Below the pieces are notes generated by a model. That model did not search any database. It saw only the letters and a program-made list of their open reading frames with translations, and was not told the DNA's origin. The position numbers and the translations under genes are program-made. A DNA stretch of 64,000 nt from Ruminococcus sp. (lineage in GTDB: Bacteria; Bacillota; Clostridia; Oscillospirales; Ruminococcaceae). Position 1 is the stretch's first letter. The number at the start of each line of letters is the position of its first letter. The stretch spans positions 1 to 64,000 of the forward strand of contig NZ_JAILNU010000088.1 in NCBI RefSeq assembly GCF_024691275.1, given 5' to 3'. Below are positions 15,129-23,234 of this stretch, in pieces.

Positions 15129-15162
15129 AAAAAAGGCACTGTTCACAAACAGTGCCTTTTTG
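15129..15162 (+). terminator. Terminator after prs
   Basis: GGCACTGTT (15135-15143) pairs with AACAGTGCC (15148-15156), flanked by an A-run and followed by TTTTTG. Confidence 0.92.
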
Positions 15163-15207
15163 CTTTATGAAAAATGTGTGATGGTTTTGTTAAATTATAC
15201 AATGTGA

Positions 15208-15236
15208 TTGACAATTATTCGTCAAAGTGCTATAAT
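15208..15236 (+). promoter_or_regulatory. Promoter of the ABC/FtsX transporter gene
   Basis: Perfect consensus TTGACA (15208-15213), 17-base spacer, TATAAT (15231-15236). Confidence 0.85.
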
Positions 15237-15242
15237 AAAGAA

Positions 15243-15260
15243 TGTAAATTTTAATTTACA
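15243..15260 (+). promoter_or_regulatory. Palindromic operator candidate over the transcription start
   Basis: TGTAAATT-TT-AATTTACA is a perfect 8-bp inverted repeat with a two-base centre, beginning six bases after the -10 box. Its place over +1 is that of a repressor site. No regulator gene is adjacent, so the binding protein is unknown. Confidence 0.5.
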
Positions 15261-15298
15261 GTGTCATGTAATAGTAAAAAGATTTGAAGGGGGATTTT

Positions 15299-18265
15299 AT
15301 GCTTCAACTTAAAGACATTGTGAAGAAGTATGGCACGGGCGAAAACATCGTGAATGCTCTGAACGGAGTAAGTGTTACATTTCGCGAAAATGAGTTTGTG
15401 GCTATACTCGGACATTCGGGCTGCGGCAAAACGACGCTGCTCAACATCATCGGAGGTCTCGATCACTATACGTCGGGAGACCTTGTCATCAATGGGGTAT
15501 CAACTAAGGAATACAAGGACAGGGACTGGGACGCTTACAGAAACCATTCTATAGGCTTCATTTTTCAGAGCTATAACCTTATCCCACACCAGACAGTACT
15601 TTCAAATGTAGAGCTTGCTCTTACTATCTCAGGCGTATCAAAGGCCGAACGAAGAAAACGTGCAAAGGAAGCTCTCGAAAAGGTAGGGCTCGGAGATCAG
15701 CTCCATAAAAAGCCTAACCAGATGTCAGGTGGTCAGATGCAGCGTGTGGCTATTGCACGAGCTCTTATCAACAATCCTGATATACTGCTTGCCGACGAGC
15801 CAACAGGTGCTCTTGACTCTGAGACTTCCATACAGGTCATGGAGCTTCTCAAGGAGATCGCCAAGGATAAGCTCGTTATCATGGTAACGCATAACCCTGA
15901 GCTCGCAGATCAGTACGCTACACGTATCATAAAGATAAAGGACGGTAAGCTTACAGGTGACAGTGACCCGTATAAGTCCGGAGGATCAAAGGATAAATCG
16001 TCAGAAAATAAGAAAAAAAGAGTTTCAATGTCATTCGGTACTGCGGTTTCTCTTTCACTCAATAATCTCCTTACAAAAAAGGGAAGAACTCTCCTGACGG
16101 CTTTTGCAGGCTCTATCGGTATCATCGGTATAGCACTTATCCTTTCGCTCGCAACAGGTATCAATGAGTATATCGACAATATCCAGGAGGAGACCCTGTC
16201 ATCCTATCCTCTGGAGATAATGCGCGAAAATACCGACACCTCCGGTATGATGGAGGCGCTTATGCAGAATCAGAAGGAGTACGAGAGCCGCGAGTTCAGA
16301 GACGATACGGTATACGCAAATACTCAGGTATATGATATGTTCAATTCCTTCAATACGTCTGCAAAACAGATAAACAACATGAAGGATTTCAAGACTTTCC
16401 TTGATAATGACAGCGTTATCGCCGAGAAAGCTACCTCCATCGGATATTCTTACGATGTTAAGATGCCTATATACACAGAATCTCCGTCGGGAGATATAAT
16501 CAAGGTAGACTTCATGGATATGTACAGCAAGGCAATGGGAATGACTGATTCCGATATAATGGCAGCTTCCATGAATAACCCTATGGCAGGTATGGAGATG
16601 CAGGCGTTCGGTCTAAATGTCATGCAGGAGCTTCTCCCTGGTGAGAACGGCGAAACTATCAGCCCGCTTATCAAGGAGCAGTATGATATTGTAAACGGAA
16701 AGTGGCCTGAGAATTACGATGAAGCAGTTGTTATTCTCCGCAAAAACAACGAACTTCCTGATATAATCGCGTATGCAATGGGTCTCAAGGATCAGGAGGG
16801 CTTCAACGAGAAGCTCAAGGCAATAATGAGCAATCAGGAGATCAAGGATTACGGTCAGCTCGAATGGAGCTTCGACGATATCAAGAACAAGAAGTTCAAG
16901 ATGGTAATGCCTTGTGAATACTATCAGAAAGATCTCGCAGGAAACGGCTATAACGACCTGACTTCAACAGAAACAGGTCTTGATTATATCTACGGCGCTG
17001 ACAATATGGGCACAGATATTAAGATAGTCGGATTTATCCGTGCAAAGGAAGACGTAAAGGCTCCTATGCTGAACAGCTATATCGGATATACTTCAAAGCT
17101 TACGAAGTATGTTATCGACACTACAAATAACAGTGATATAGTTAAAGAACAGACAGCTGACAAAGAGAACGATATCATTACAGGTCAGAAGTTCATGACT
17201 GACGATTACGTTGAACCTACTCCCGAGGAAAAAGCTGAAACCGTAAAGGCATTCATAAAGAAAGCCGATACTGATACAAAGGCTGACATCTTCCGTCTTG
17301 TGGCGGCTCAGCCTGATACTGCACAGGCTGATGCACAGGTTGCAGCTGCTATGAAGGACTTTGACAGGAATGAGTTTATAAAACAGATAACGGATATGTA
17401 CTCCAATGAGCTTGGCGTAGATACATCACAGATCACATCATTTGTTGCACAGATGAGCGATGAGGAGATAAAGAGCTATGCGGAGCAGGCTATCCGTGAG
17501 CAGATCGCTCAGGAGTATGCAAAGATGTCTCAGGAGAAGCTTGGCTCGCTTACGAATGACGAACTTGCAGCAATGCTTGATTCTGCCGAAATAAGCCTTG
17601 ATAACTACGGTGTGATATTTGAAAAGTATACTCCCGAGGAAATATCAGATTCTACCTATGATGATAACCTGAAGCTTCTCGGCGTTGCCGATGAGAGCGA
17701 TCCTTCTGCAATACACATCTACGTTAAGAGCTTCGAGGACAAGGACGATATATCCGATGCAATAGAACGCTATAATGACAGCGTTAAGGAAGCAGATGTG
17801 ATACACTATACCGATATGGTAGCGCTCCTTATGTCATCTATAACAAGCATCATCAGCGGTATTTCTTATCTGCTGATCGCATTTGTCGGCATATCGCTCG
17901 TGGTTTCCTCAATAATGATAGGAATCATCACATATATATCCGTTCTTGAGCGTACACGAGAGATCGGTATACTCAGAGCTATCGGTGCTTCAAAGCGAAA
18001 TGTCAGAACTGTTTTCAATGCTGAAACGCTTCTTGTGGGACTTACAGCAGGACTTATAGGTATCGGCGTGTCGGTACTTCTGACTATCCCGATAAACTTT
18101 ATCATCCACTCAGTGACAAGTCTTGACACGCTCCGTGCGCACGTTCCTGTGGTTGGAGCTGCCGTGCTTATATTCATCAGCATGATGCTCACACTTATAG
18201 CAGGACTGATACCGTCAGGAGTTGCGGCAAGAAAAGACCCTGTTGAAGCTCTGAGGACTGAATGA
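15299..18265 (+). CDS. ABC transporter, fused ATPase and FtsX-type permease (MacB-like)
   Basis: A protein of about 988 residues, starting at ATG 15299 behind GAAGGGGG. Residues 1-225 are the ATPase: Walker A GHSGCGKTT, signature MSGGQMQR, Walker B ILLADEPTGALD and the switch His in MVTHNPELA. A first membrane helix (about 262-285, TAFAGSIGIIGIALILSLAT) is followed by a large extracytoplasmic region of almost 600 residues. Three C-terminal helices with the FtsX motif (ERTREIGILRAIGASKRNV) close the protein. This is the type VII (MacB/LolCDE-type mechanotransmission) arrangement in one chain. Likely roles are export of, or resistance to, peptides or envelope-active compounds; the substrate is unknown. 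No adhesin partner or two-component system is adjacent. Confidence 0.9.
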   Translation: MLQLKDIVKKYGTGENIVNALNGVSVTFRENEFVAILGHSGCGKTTLLNIIGGLDHYTSGDLVINGVSTKEYKDRDWDAYRNHSIGFIFQSYNLIPHQTVLSNVELALTISGVSKAERRKRAKEALEKVGLGDQLHKKPNQMSGGQMQRVAIARALINNPDILLADEPTGALDSETSIQVMELLKEIAKDKLVIMVTHNPELADQYATRIIKIKDGKLTGDSDPYKSGGSKDKSSENKKKRVSMSFGTAVSLSLNNLLTKKGRTLLTAFAGSIGIIGIALILSLATGINEYIDNIQEETLSSYPLEIMRENTDTSGMMEALMQNQKEYESREFRDDTVYANTQVYDMFNSFNTSAKQINNMKDFKTFLDNDSVIAEKATSIGYSYDVKMPIYTESPSGDIIKVDFMDMYSKAMGMTDSDIMAASMNNPMAGMEMQAFGLNVMQELLPGENGETISPLIKEQYDIVNGKWPENYDEAVVILRKNNELPDIIAYAMGLKDQEGFNEKLKAIMSNQEIKDYGQLEWSFDDIKNKKFKMVMPCEYYQKDLAGNGYNDLTSTETGLDYIYGADNMGTDIKIVGFIRAKEDVKAPMLNSYIGYTSKLTKYVIDTTNNSDIVKEQTADKENDIITGQKFMTDDYVEPTPEEKAETVKAFIKKADTDTKADIFRLVAAQPDTAQADAQVAAAMKDFDRNEFIKQITDMYSNELGVDTSQITSFVAQMSDEEIKSYAEQAIREQIAQEYAKMSQEKLGSLTNDELAAMLDSAEISLDNYGVIFEKYTPEEISDSTYDDNLKLLGVADESDPSAIHIYVKSFEDKDDISDAIERYNDSVKEADVIHYTDMVALLMSSITSIISGISYLLIAFVGISLVVSSIMIGIITYISVLERTREIGILRAIGASKRNVRTVFNAETLLVGLTAGLIGIGVSVLLTIPINFIIHSVTSLDTLRAHVPVVGAAVLIFISMMLTLIAGLIPSGVAARKDPVEALRTE

Positions 18266-18330
18266 TTTAACTGTTGATGCTCCAAAGAGAGTATTTGATA
18301 CTTCATCTTTCACAATAGACAAATATATAT

Positions 18331-18365
18331 AAAGGACGCTGCGGAAAAACGTAAGCGTCCTTTTT
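18331..18365 (+). terminator. Terminator after the ABC/FtsX gene
   Basis: AAAGGACGCT (18331-18340) pairs with AGCGTCCTTT (18354-18363), followed by a T-run. Confidence 0.88.
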
Positions 18366-18390
18366 CTATGTATAATATGTGGAGGTAAAA

Positions 18391-18480
18391 ATGACTGAAC
18401 AATATAAGTTTGATACTGATATAGAAGCTTTTGTACTGATTATTGAGGAAAACTTTTCTCAGGAAGGTTTCCCGCGATAA
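18391..18480 (+). CDS. Possible 29-residue ORF or gene remnant
   Basis: ATG 18391 sits behind GGAGGT, and a TATAAT lies at 18371-18376, though without a clear -35 box. The product, MTEQYKFDTDIEAFVLIIEE plus nine residues, matches nothing I know. Its last third coincides with the hairpin at 18445-18473, so it may be the 5' end of a truncated gene rather than a working small protein. Confidence 0.25.
   Translation: MTEQYKFDTDIEAFVLIIEENFSQEGFPR
18445..18473 (-). terminator. Imperfect hairpin after the RelA/SpoT-like gene
   Basis: Read on the minus strand, GGGAAACCTTCC and GAAAAGTTTTCC form a stem with two mismatches, about 55 bases past the stop at 18527. There is no T-run. It resembles the GGGGGAAACC hairpin at 10976 and probably marks the 3' end of the operon. 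Confidence 0.35.
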
Positions 18481-18526
18481 AACAATATAAACTTTTATAT
18501 GGGCATTAACTTTATGTAGTGCAGAC

Positions 18527-19516
18527 TTAATCAATAAGGTCGTTCTGGAAGCGTGACAAATGCTCGAAAGGCAGGATCTGACGTCCTCTGAAAAGTCCGC
18601 AGCCGTCGTTGATGAGCTGATTGTTGATAGCGCTGAACATATTTACGTCGATATTGGCAAGTTCAAGCTCCTGGAGCTTTGTAAGCCTTTCATAAGCTTC
18701 GTCAAAATATATGCATTCGCCTATAGGTATCTCATCGCGTTTGGTACGTCTTGCGCTCTGTAATTTTTCATATCCGAAATGATTTGCGTCACCTATTTCT
18801 GCAAAATCGTCCATCTCCTTGGTACGAAGCTGCAATTCCGTATAGCACCGTGCAAGATTGTCGTAGAAAGTAATATGCAGGGACTGGTATCCCGTACTGC
18901 GGGGACCTGAAACATAATCCCTGTAATACGGTCTGACAGCTTCTTTAAGGCGTTCGGAATACCTGTCCTCGGAAAATCCCGAAAGCTCTGCTGTAAAGCC
19001 TCTTTCTTCGAGAAATTCAGGCAGGACATCTGCTATTTCATACAGATATTTCAGTTCCACATCTCTTTTCTCATCATTTTCGGAGATATGACAGGCAGGC
19101 ATTGATATAACGATGCGGTAGGCGATGAGGTCGCGGAAGCAGATCAGCCTGCTTTTTATCTCGGCTTCTGACGGGAATTTTCCGTTTTTCTTGTAATATT
19201 TGTAGATGAATTCGAGGATATAACCGTTGAATTTCTCCTCAGCGCGTATCAGTGATTTTATGCGGCCTTTGAAAGTGAAAGCCAGAAACGGGTATTCTCT
19301 TGTCATATATTTGTAGAATTCCTTTATTCTCTGAGACTGAGAGGTAAGGAAGTCATTATGTTCGAGCAGCTCAATTATCTGTATAAGGAAATTAGAGTGT
19401 GCAAGATCGATACTGTTATGCGTTTCTTTTGCGTTTTCTCTCAGATCGTTTGCATATCTGTGCAGGATTTTCAGCACAGTATTTCCTGAAAACAAGTAAT
19501 CATTCAAAGATATCAT
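18527..19516 (-). CDS. RelA/SpoT-domain (p)ppGpp synthetase-like protein
   Basis: A 329-residue cytoplasmic protein with a RelA/SpoT nucleotidyltransferase domain at about 80-260. It carries FKGRIKSLIRAEEKF (ATP-binding basic helix), FRDLIAYRIVI, the catalytic GYQSLHITF and ELQLRTKEMDDFAEIG followed by ANHFGYEK. No HD hydrolase and no TGS/ACT regulatory domains are present, so it resembles a small alarmone synthetase with about 80 extra N-terminal residues. The expected product is ppGpp or pGpp. It is last in the seven-gene ATP-grasp operon, four bases after the 64-residue Thr-rich gene, with GAGGAG before its ATG. Such a position is unusual and hints at a local signalling role. Confidence 0.85.
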   Translation of the reverse strand: MISLNDYLFSGNTVLKILHRYANDLRENAKETHNSIDLAHSNFLIQIIELLEHNDFLTSQSQRIKEFYKYMTREYPFLAFTFKGRIKSLIRAEEKFNGYILEFIYKYYKKNGKFPSEAEIKSRLICFRDLIAYRIVISMPACHISENDEKRDVELKYLYEIADVLPEFLEERGFTAELSGFSEDRYSERLKEAVRPYYRDYVSGPRSTGYQSLHITFYDNLARCYTELQLRTKEMDDFAEIGDANHFGYEKLQSARRTKRDEIPIGECIYFDEAYERLTKLQELELANIDVNMFSAINNQLINDGCGLFRGRQILPFEHLSRFQNDLID

Positions 19517-19520
19517 GGGT

Positions 19521-19715
19521 CTACTCCTCTTTCTTTATTGATGTGACAGTGGTAGTGCTGGTCGAAGTAACAGTGGTAGAAGTTGAAGTGTTAGAGGTTT
19601 TGACAGTTGAAGTACTTTCGGAAGATTCAGTGCTGCCGTTTACTGTCAATGTAATAATAGTATTTCCGTCTGGGGATACAATTGTTTTTGTCTGTGAGAA
19701 TTCTTTCCTGTTCAT
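19521..19715 (-). CDS. 64-residue Ser/Thr-rich small protein in the ATP-grasp operon
   Basis: The ATG at 19715 has AGGAG at a good distance, and the gene is spaced nine bases from the gene before it and four bases from the gene after it, so I accept it as real. The N-terminal half (QTKTIVSPDGNTIITLTVNG) looks like a beta hairpin. The second half is almost only Ser and Thr (ESTSTVKTSNTSTSTTVTS), and the tail is KKEE. It has no signal peptide, membrane helix or cysteine. I know no family for it. In an operon with an amidoligase-type ATP-grasp, a transglutaminase-like protein and carboxypeptidase-like proteins, it could be the modified substrate; that is inference. Confidence 0.7.
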   Translation of the reverse strand: MNRKEFSQTKTIVSPDGNTIITLTVNGSTESSESTSTVKTSNTSTSTTVTSTSTTTVTSIKKEE

Positions 19716-19724
19716 ATTTTTCTC

Positions 19725-20648
19725 CTATTTGATTATCTTGAAGCATACTGTATTAGAATTTATCAGCGGGGAGCAGTACTCAAAATAAACTGTGCCCGAG
19801 ACTGTGCTCCTTATCTCGGAAATGATCTCTCCGTCGAAAGGGTCGGAAATTATACCGAGGATATCGCCTCGTTCCACACGCTTGCCGATCTCGATACAGC
19901 TTTTGAAAATGCCTGCTGCTTCCGAGCGTATCTGCTTTGTCTTGCTTTCATCTATCAGTTTTGTGATATATCCGGGTGGAGTATTTGCGCTTATCATGTC
20001 ATGCTTGTCGAGGAAGCGCAGTATGGCGTATACTGCCTCATCAGCGGCATTTTCATCAATAACGTCTGTAGCGTTAGCGTATACCGAGAAGGCTTTTGTT
20101 TCCCAGATCTGCCAGTTGTAGTTGAGCGTAGTCGTGTCATAAGGTCTTGGTTTGCGGAGTATTCCGAACTGAAGTCCGAAATCCTTCATCAGTTCAGGAG
20201 AAGCAAAGCCTGTATCCATCATCTTGACGTGGGGCAGGAAATTGCCCTGCTGATAGAAGCTCGCAAGCTGTATGCCGTATTCATAGCCCTGTATCTTTGA
20301 AAACAGACCGTCTGCGATACGCTGCGTAGTTTCACCCAGACTGTACCCCGGGAACATTCTGTTAATGTCGGTATTATCCATTGCCCAGAAGCGCTTTCCG
20401 ATATTCATAGAGTAGTAATTCACGCACGGAATGACCATGATCTCGGTATCTTCTGCTATAAGACCTTTTGCTTCGATTATTTTCAATTCCTGTATCATTC
20501 GGCTGCAAACGTACATTTGCTGGACTTCGTTTCCGCGCATGGCACCGACGATAGCAGCTGATTTCTTACCGTGACCGAAACGGAAGCCTATAACGTCAAG
20601 CTGTTCACGATACGGAGATTTCAGTGAATACAATATTTGTTTCTTCAT
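19725..20648 (-). CDS. AstE/AspA-like M14 family protein, predicted catalytically dead
   Basis: A 307-residue homologue of succinylglutamate desuccinylase/aspartoacylase (M14 zinc carboxypeptidase fold). The fold landmarks DINRMFPG (residues 94-101) and the C-terminal beta domain (AAGIFKSCIEIGKRVERGD) match the neighbouring paralogue. The metal site is ruined: the HGxE position reads R38-G-N-E41, the second zinc His aligns with Ala129 (IQLASFY), and the catalytic Glu aligns with Tyr190. I therefore predict a pseudoenzyme that binds ligand or partners with the intact paralogue. Its ATG overlaps that gene's stop by one base, and it is followed nine bases later by the Thr-rich peptide gene. Confidence 0.8.
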   Translation of the reverse strand: MKKQILYSLKSPYREQLDVIGFRFGHGKKSAAIVGAMRGNEVQQMYVCSRMIQELKIIEAKGLIAEDTEIMVIPCVNYYSMNIGKRFWAMDNTDINRMFPGYSLGETTQRIADGLFSKIQGYEYGIQLASFYQQGNFLPHVKMMDTGFASPELMKDFGLQFGILRKPRPYDTTTLNYNWQIWETKAFSVYANATDVIDENAADEAVYAILRFLDKHDMISANTPPGYITKLIDESKTKQIRSEAAGIFKSCIEIGKRVERGDILGIISDPFDGEIISEIRSTVSGTVYFEYCSPLINSNTVCFKIIK

Positions 20649-21586
20649 TATTCTGTACCTCCTGCAGCAGGCTTCAGTATTCTTGCAAGCAGAGAACCGC
20701 CGTATACGACCGGATATTCGCGAAGAGTAAACACCAGTCCATCACATACCGCTTCCACAGTTTCTACAGTTTTTGAAGACAGCGGATCAACTACATCGCC
20801 GATGTGATCGCCTTTTTCAACGGTATCTCCGAAGCTGACGCAAGGCACAAAGATTCCTGCCGCGTCAGAATTTACAAAGCCGACCTCCCGCCCCTCAGAC
20901 ACTATGGGTTCGCGTACAGGAGCAGTTTCTCCGCTCCACATACCAAGCTCGTTCAGGAGATTCAAGATGCCGTCAAAAAGCTGATCACAGTATTCCTTTG
21001 TTATACGCATACCCACGCCCATCTCAACAACGAGAGTCTTTGTTCCTATTGTATTGAGGGTATGGGCGAGGGTAGATTCAAGAACAGTTGCGGATTCGTG
21101 TATCCATACAAGATCCGCGTTCATCATTTTAGCGTAGGGGAGAAGTGCAGGTGCAGTAGGCACACTTATACGTATCTGCGGAATCTCTTTGAGGAAGATA
21201 TTGCTTGAATGAACGTCAACGCACACATCTGAACCGCTTATATCGTCGATTATCATTGAGCAGAGCACCTCTATCATAGTACCGTCTTTTGAGCCGGGGA
21301 AAACTCTGTTCATATCGAGATCAAACATGGGGACACCGCGCGTCAGCGAGTCGATACCCATAGGATTCAGTGCAGGATAAATGTCAACGATGCCGTTAAG
21401 ACATTCTATGTGCTCATCAATATAAGAGCCTATCATGTATGCAAGATATTGTCCTTCAAGCTCATCACCGTGAGTACCTGTCACAAGGCTCAGTCTTTTC
21501 TTGCTGCTGCCGTTTTTGATACGCCGTTTCTGAATGTTAAGGTTTTCATTGACTGCAAGAGCCGCAGACGCAATTGTTTCTATCAT
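20648..21586 (-). CDS. AstE/AspA-like M14 family metallohydrolase, active-site intact
   Basis: A 312-residue member of the succinylglutamate desuccinylase/aspartoacylase family, zinc enzymes that cut N-acyl or peptide-like amide bonds. The zinc ligands are visible as GTHGDE (His39, Glu42) and DVHSSN (His126), and the catalytic Glu188 is in LVVEMGVGMR. A C-terminal beta domain with DAAGIFVPCVSFGDTVEKGD resembles a biotinyl/lipoyl-like carrier hairpin found in this subfamily. AGAGGTG precedes ATG 21586. It sits between the transglutaminase-like gene (91 bases upstream) and its dead paralogue (one-base overlap). In this operon it may trim or release the product of the ATP-grasp ligase. Confidence 0.85.
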   Translation of the reverse strand: MIETIASAALAVNENLNIQKRRIKNGSSKKRLSLVTGTHGDELEGQYLAYMIGSYIDEHIECLNGIVDIYPALNPMGIDSLTRGVPMFDLDMNRVFPGSKDGTMIEVLCSMIIDDISGSDVCVDVHSSNIFLKEIPQIRISVPTAPALLPYAKMMNADLVWIHESATVLESTLAHTLNTIGTKTLVVEMGVGMRITKEYCDQLFDGILNLLNELGMWSGETAPVREPIVSEGREVGFVNSDAAGIFVPCVSFGDTVEKGDHIGDVVDPLSSKTVETVEAVCDGLVFTLREYPVVYGGSLLARILKPAAGGTE

Positions 21587-21622
21587 TGTTAATTCACCTC
21601 TTTAGCAGTTTAGGTGCAGTAT

Positions 21623-21647
21623 TCGGGCGGAAAATATTCGCCCCTGC
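21623..21647 (-). repeat. Dispersed GGGGCG palindrome, copy 2
   Basis: GCAGGGGCGAATATTTTCCG followed by CCCG on the minus strand, related to the units at 3530 and 36818. It lies in the 91-base gap between the transglutaminase and M14 genes and could act as an intra-operon mRNA-processing or attenuation hairpin. Confidence 0.4.
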
Positions 21648-21677
21648 TTTTGCGGAAATGTATGCCGATACCTTTGG

Positions 21678-22448
21678 TCAGGTAAGTAATGAGCGAACTA
21701 ATTGAAGCTGCTGGGTATACCTGCCGAACATTACGCCTCTGTCAATGGCACAGTCGCGGAAATCGCGTCCCATAGATATCACGAGGTAATCATCGTTTAC
21801 GGGACAGTTATTTGCGGGATCAATACCTTCCCAGTGGTCGCCTGTCCAGTATTCCACCCATGAATGAGTTTCGCCGTCACAGAATGCAAGTCCCGCGATA
21901 TATCTTGCAGGGATACCGTCCATTCTCAGAAGTGAGATAAGTATATGTGAGAAATCCTGACAAACGCCTGCCCTTAGTGCAAAGGCTTCTGCGGCAGTAG
22001 TAGCAGTAGTAGTTACGCCTTTTTTGTACTCTATGAGGTCAGAGAGGATATCGCTGAAATATACAGCCTTCTCAGGTGCATTTCCATTGTACTTATCCTT
22101 CAGCTCTGAGTAGAATTTTATTAGTCCGTCGTCAGGAGCGGTGAACTCCGACTGATAAAGGTAGCATGGCATAAGGGATGAGCTGTGCTTTGTGGAATCC
22201 ACCTCCGCTGTTCCCTTGATGTCGAAATCAAGGAAGCGGTGGTCGCCGTGGATATAGCCTGCCGTCACGTTATTACCGAAAGCGTCAACAGTCTGTTTTG
22301 TTGAAACAGTCGGGGAGATATTGAGACTGCACGAGAGGATCTTCTGAGCTTCTGTATCAGGAGGGATTATCCTGAGAGCAAAGCTGTGATCGTGGACGTA
22401 ATCGTCAAATGTAAGCTTTGTTGAGAAGCTGAAATTAAGTTTTTTCAT
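21678..22448 (-). CDS. Transglutaminase-like protein of the ATP-grasp/alpha-E cluster
   Basis: A 256-residue protein with an N-terminal beta domain (LRIIPPDTEAQKI, DAFGNNVTAGYIHGDHRFL) followed by a transglutaminase/papain-like core. The catalytic triad is visible as Cys in AGVCQDFSHIL, His in GETHSWVEYW and Asp in GIDPANNCPV. This is the bacterial transglutaminase type that travels with alpha-E and circularly permuted ATP-grasp genes; cytoplasmic, no signal peptide. It is expected to act as a peptidase or amide-bond transferase. Its ATG overlaps the alpha-E stop by four bases, implying coupled translation. Confidence 0.9.
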   Translation of the reverse strand: MKKLNFSFSTKLTFDDYVHDHSFALRIIPPDTEAQKILSCSLNISPTVSTKQTVDAFGNNVTAGYIHGDHRFLDFDIKGTAEVDSTKHSSSLMPCYLYQSEFTAPDDGLIKFYSELKDKYNGNAPEKAVYFSDILSDLIEYKKGVTTTATTAAEAFALRAGVCQDFSHILISLLRMDGIPARYIAGLAFCDGETHSWVEYWTGDHWEGIDPANNCPVNDDYLVISMGRDFRDCAIDRGVMFGRYTQQLQLVRSLLT

Positions 22449-23146
22449 ACTGTTGCCTCCATTGGATCAAACAGGTGTTCAAGGCTTTGTATCGCCTTAT
22501 CGCTGCCAAGCTTATAGTCATCTTCCGTACCAAGTATCTCGACAACGGTACACAAATATTTGGTGTTGTAACGGTAAGGGGTGTCTTTGGGTACGCGGTG
22601 AAGATTCTTGCAAAGCCTGATAAACTCCTTTTCAACTGTTGCAAAGGGATATTTCATTCTCATATACAGATCGAGGCGCTCGATAGTTTTCCCGATATAT
22701 ATGATATTTCTTATCTCATCGTCGTAGATATGTTCATTCACACTGCCCCAGAAGCTGTAGAGGATATCCTTCAAGGGGAGCAGTGAAAGTCGGACGTTTG
22801 CTTTACTCTGTGAACTTATAAGTGTATCCTTTGCCATTTGAAGGAAGGAAAGGGTCTTTGTAGATATCTCCTCACGAAGCACGATACCGTTATCGTAAGC
22901 CCTTTCGAGGCTGTATGCCGCAGAATTCTGATTACTGCCGTCATAGAGAAAGCTGTGGATAAAATCGTGGCTGTCCTTATATTTATCGGGCAGTCCGAAG
23001 TATCCGAGATATTCTGTATAGCCGTGTCTGCCATCGATCATTCTATCATACAGTTTGTCAAGTGACCTGAGCGTTATGAAAAATCTTTCAGTGTAACGTC
23101 CAAGCCAGTAAAGGCGGTCGCTGTGTTCCTTTGATATATTTGTCAT
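22445..23146 (-). CDS. Alpha-E domain protein (DUF403)
   Basis: A 233-residue all-helical protein. The N-terminus HSDRLYWLGRYTERFFITLR matches the alpha-E motif (usually NRIYWLGRYLERAE), and a second motif is IIYIGKTIERLDLYMRMKYP. Alpha-E proteins almost always neighbour circularly permuted ATP-grasp ligases and transglutaminases; they are thought to be partners in making an uncharacterised peptide. It is somewhat shorter than the common 310-residue form. It starts behind AAAGGAG, 88 bases after the ATP-grasp gene. Confidence 0.9.
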   Translation of the reverse strand: MTNISKEHSDRLYWLGRYTERFFITLRSLDKLYDRMIDGRHGYTEYLGYFGLPDKYKDSHDFIHSFLYDGSNQNSAAYSLERAYDNGIVLREEISTKTLSFLQMAKDTLISSQSKANVRLSLLPLKDILYSFWGSVNEHIYDDEIRNIIYIGKTIERLDLYMRMKYPFATVEKEFIRLCKNLHRVPKDTPYRYNTKYLCTVVEILGTEDDYKLGSDKAIQSLEHLFDPMEATV

Positions 23147-23234
23147 AAATTCTCCTTTCTATCATTAGCATTTAGCAGCATTTCATCAGCTCACAATTAC
23201 AGGCTGATGGTGTGCGGCTATTGCATGATAGCTG

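Noticed and set aside
19399..19788. 129-codon plus-strand frame with a Val/Glu-rich run
   Set aside because: It is antisense to the Thr-rich peptide gene; the Val/Glu run is the complement of Thr/Ser codons. The same explains the frames at 46589 and 51296.
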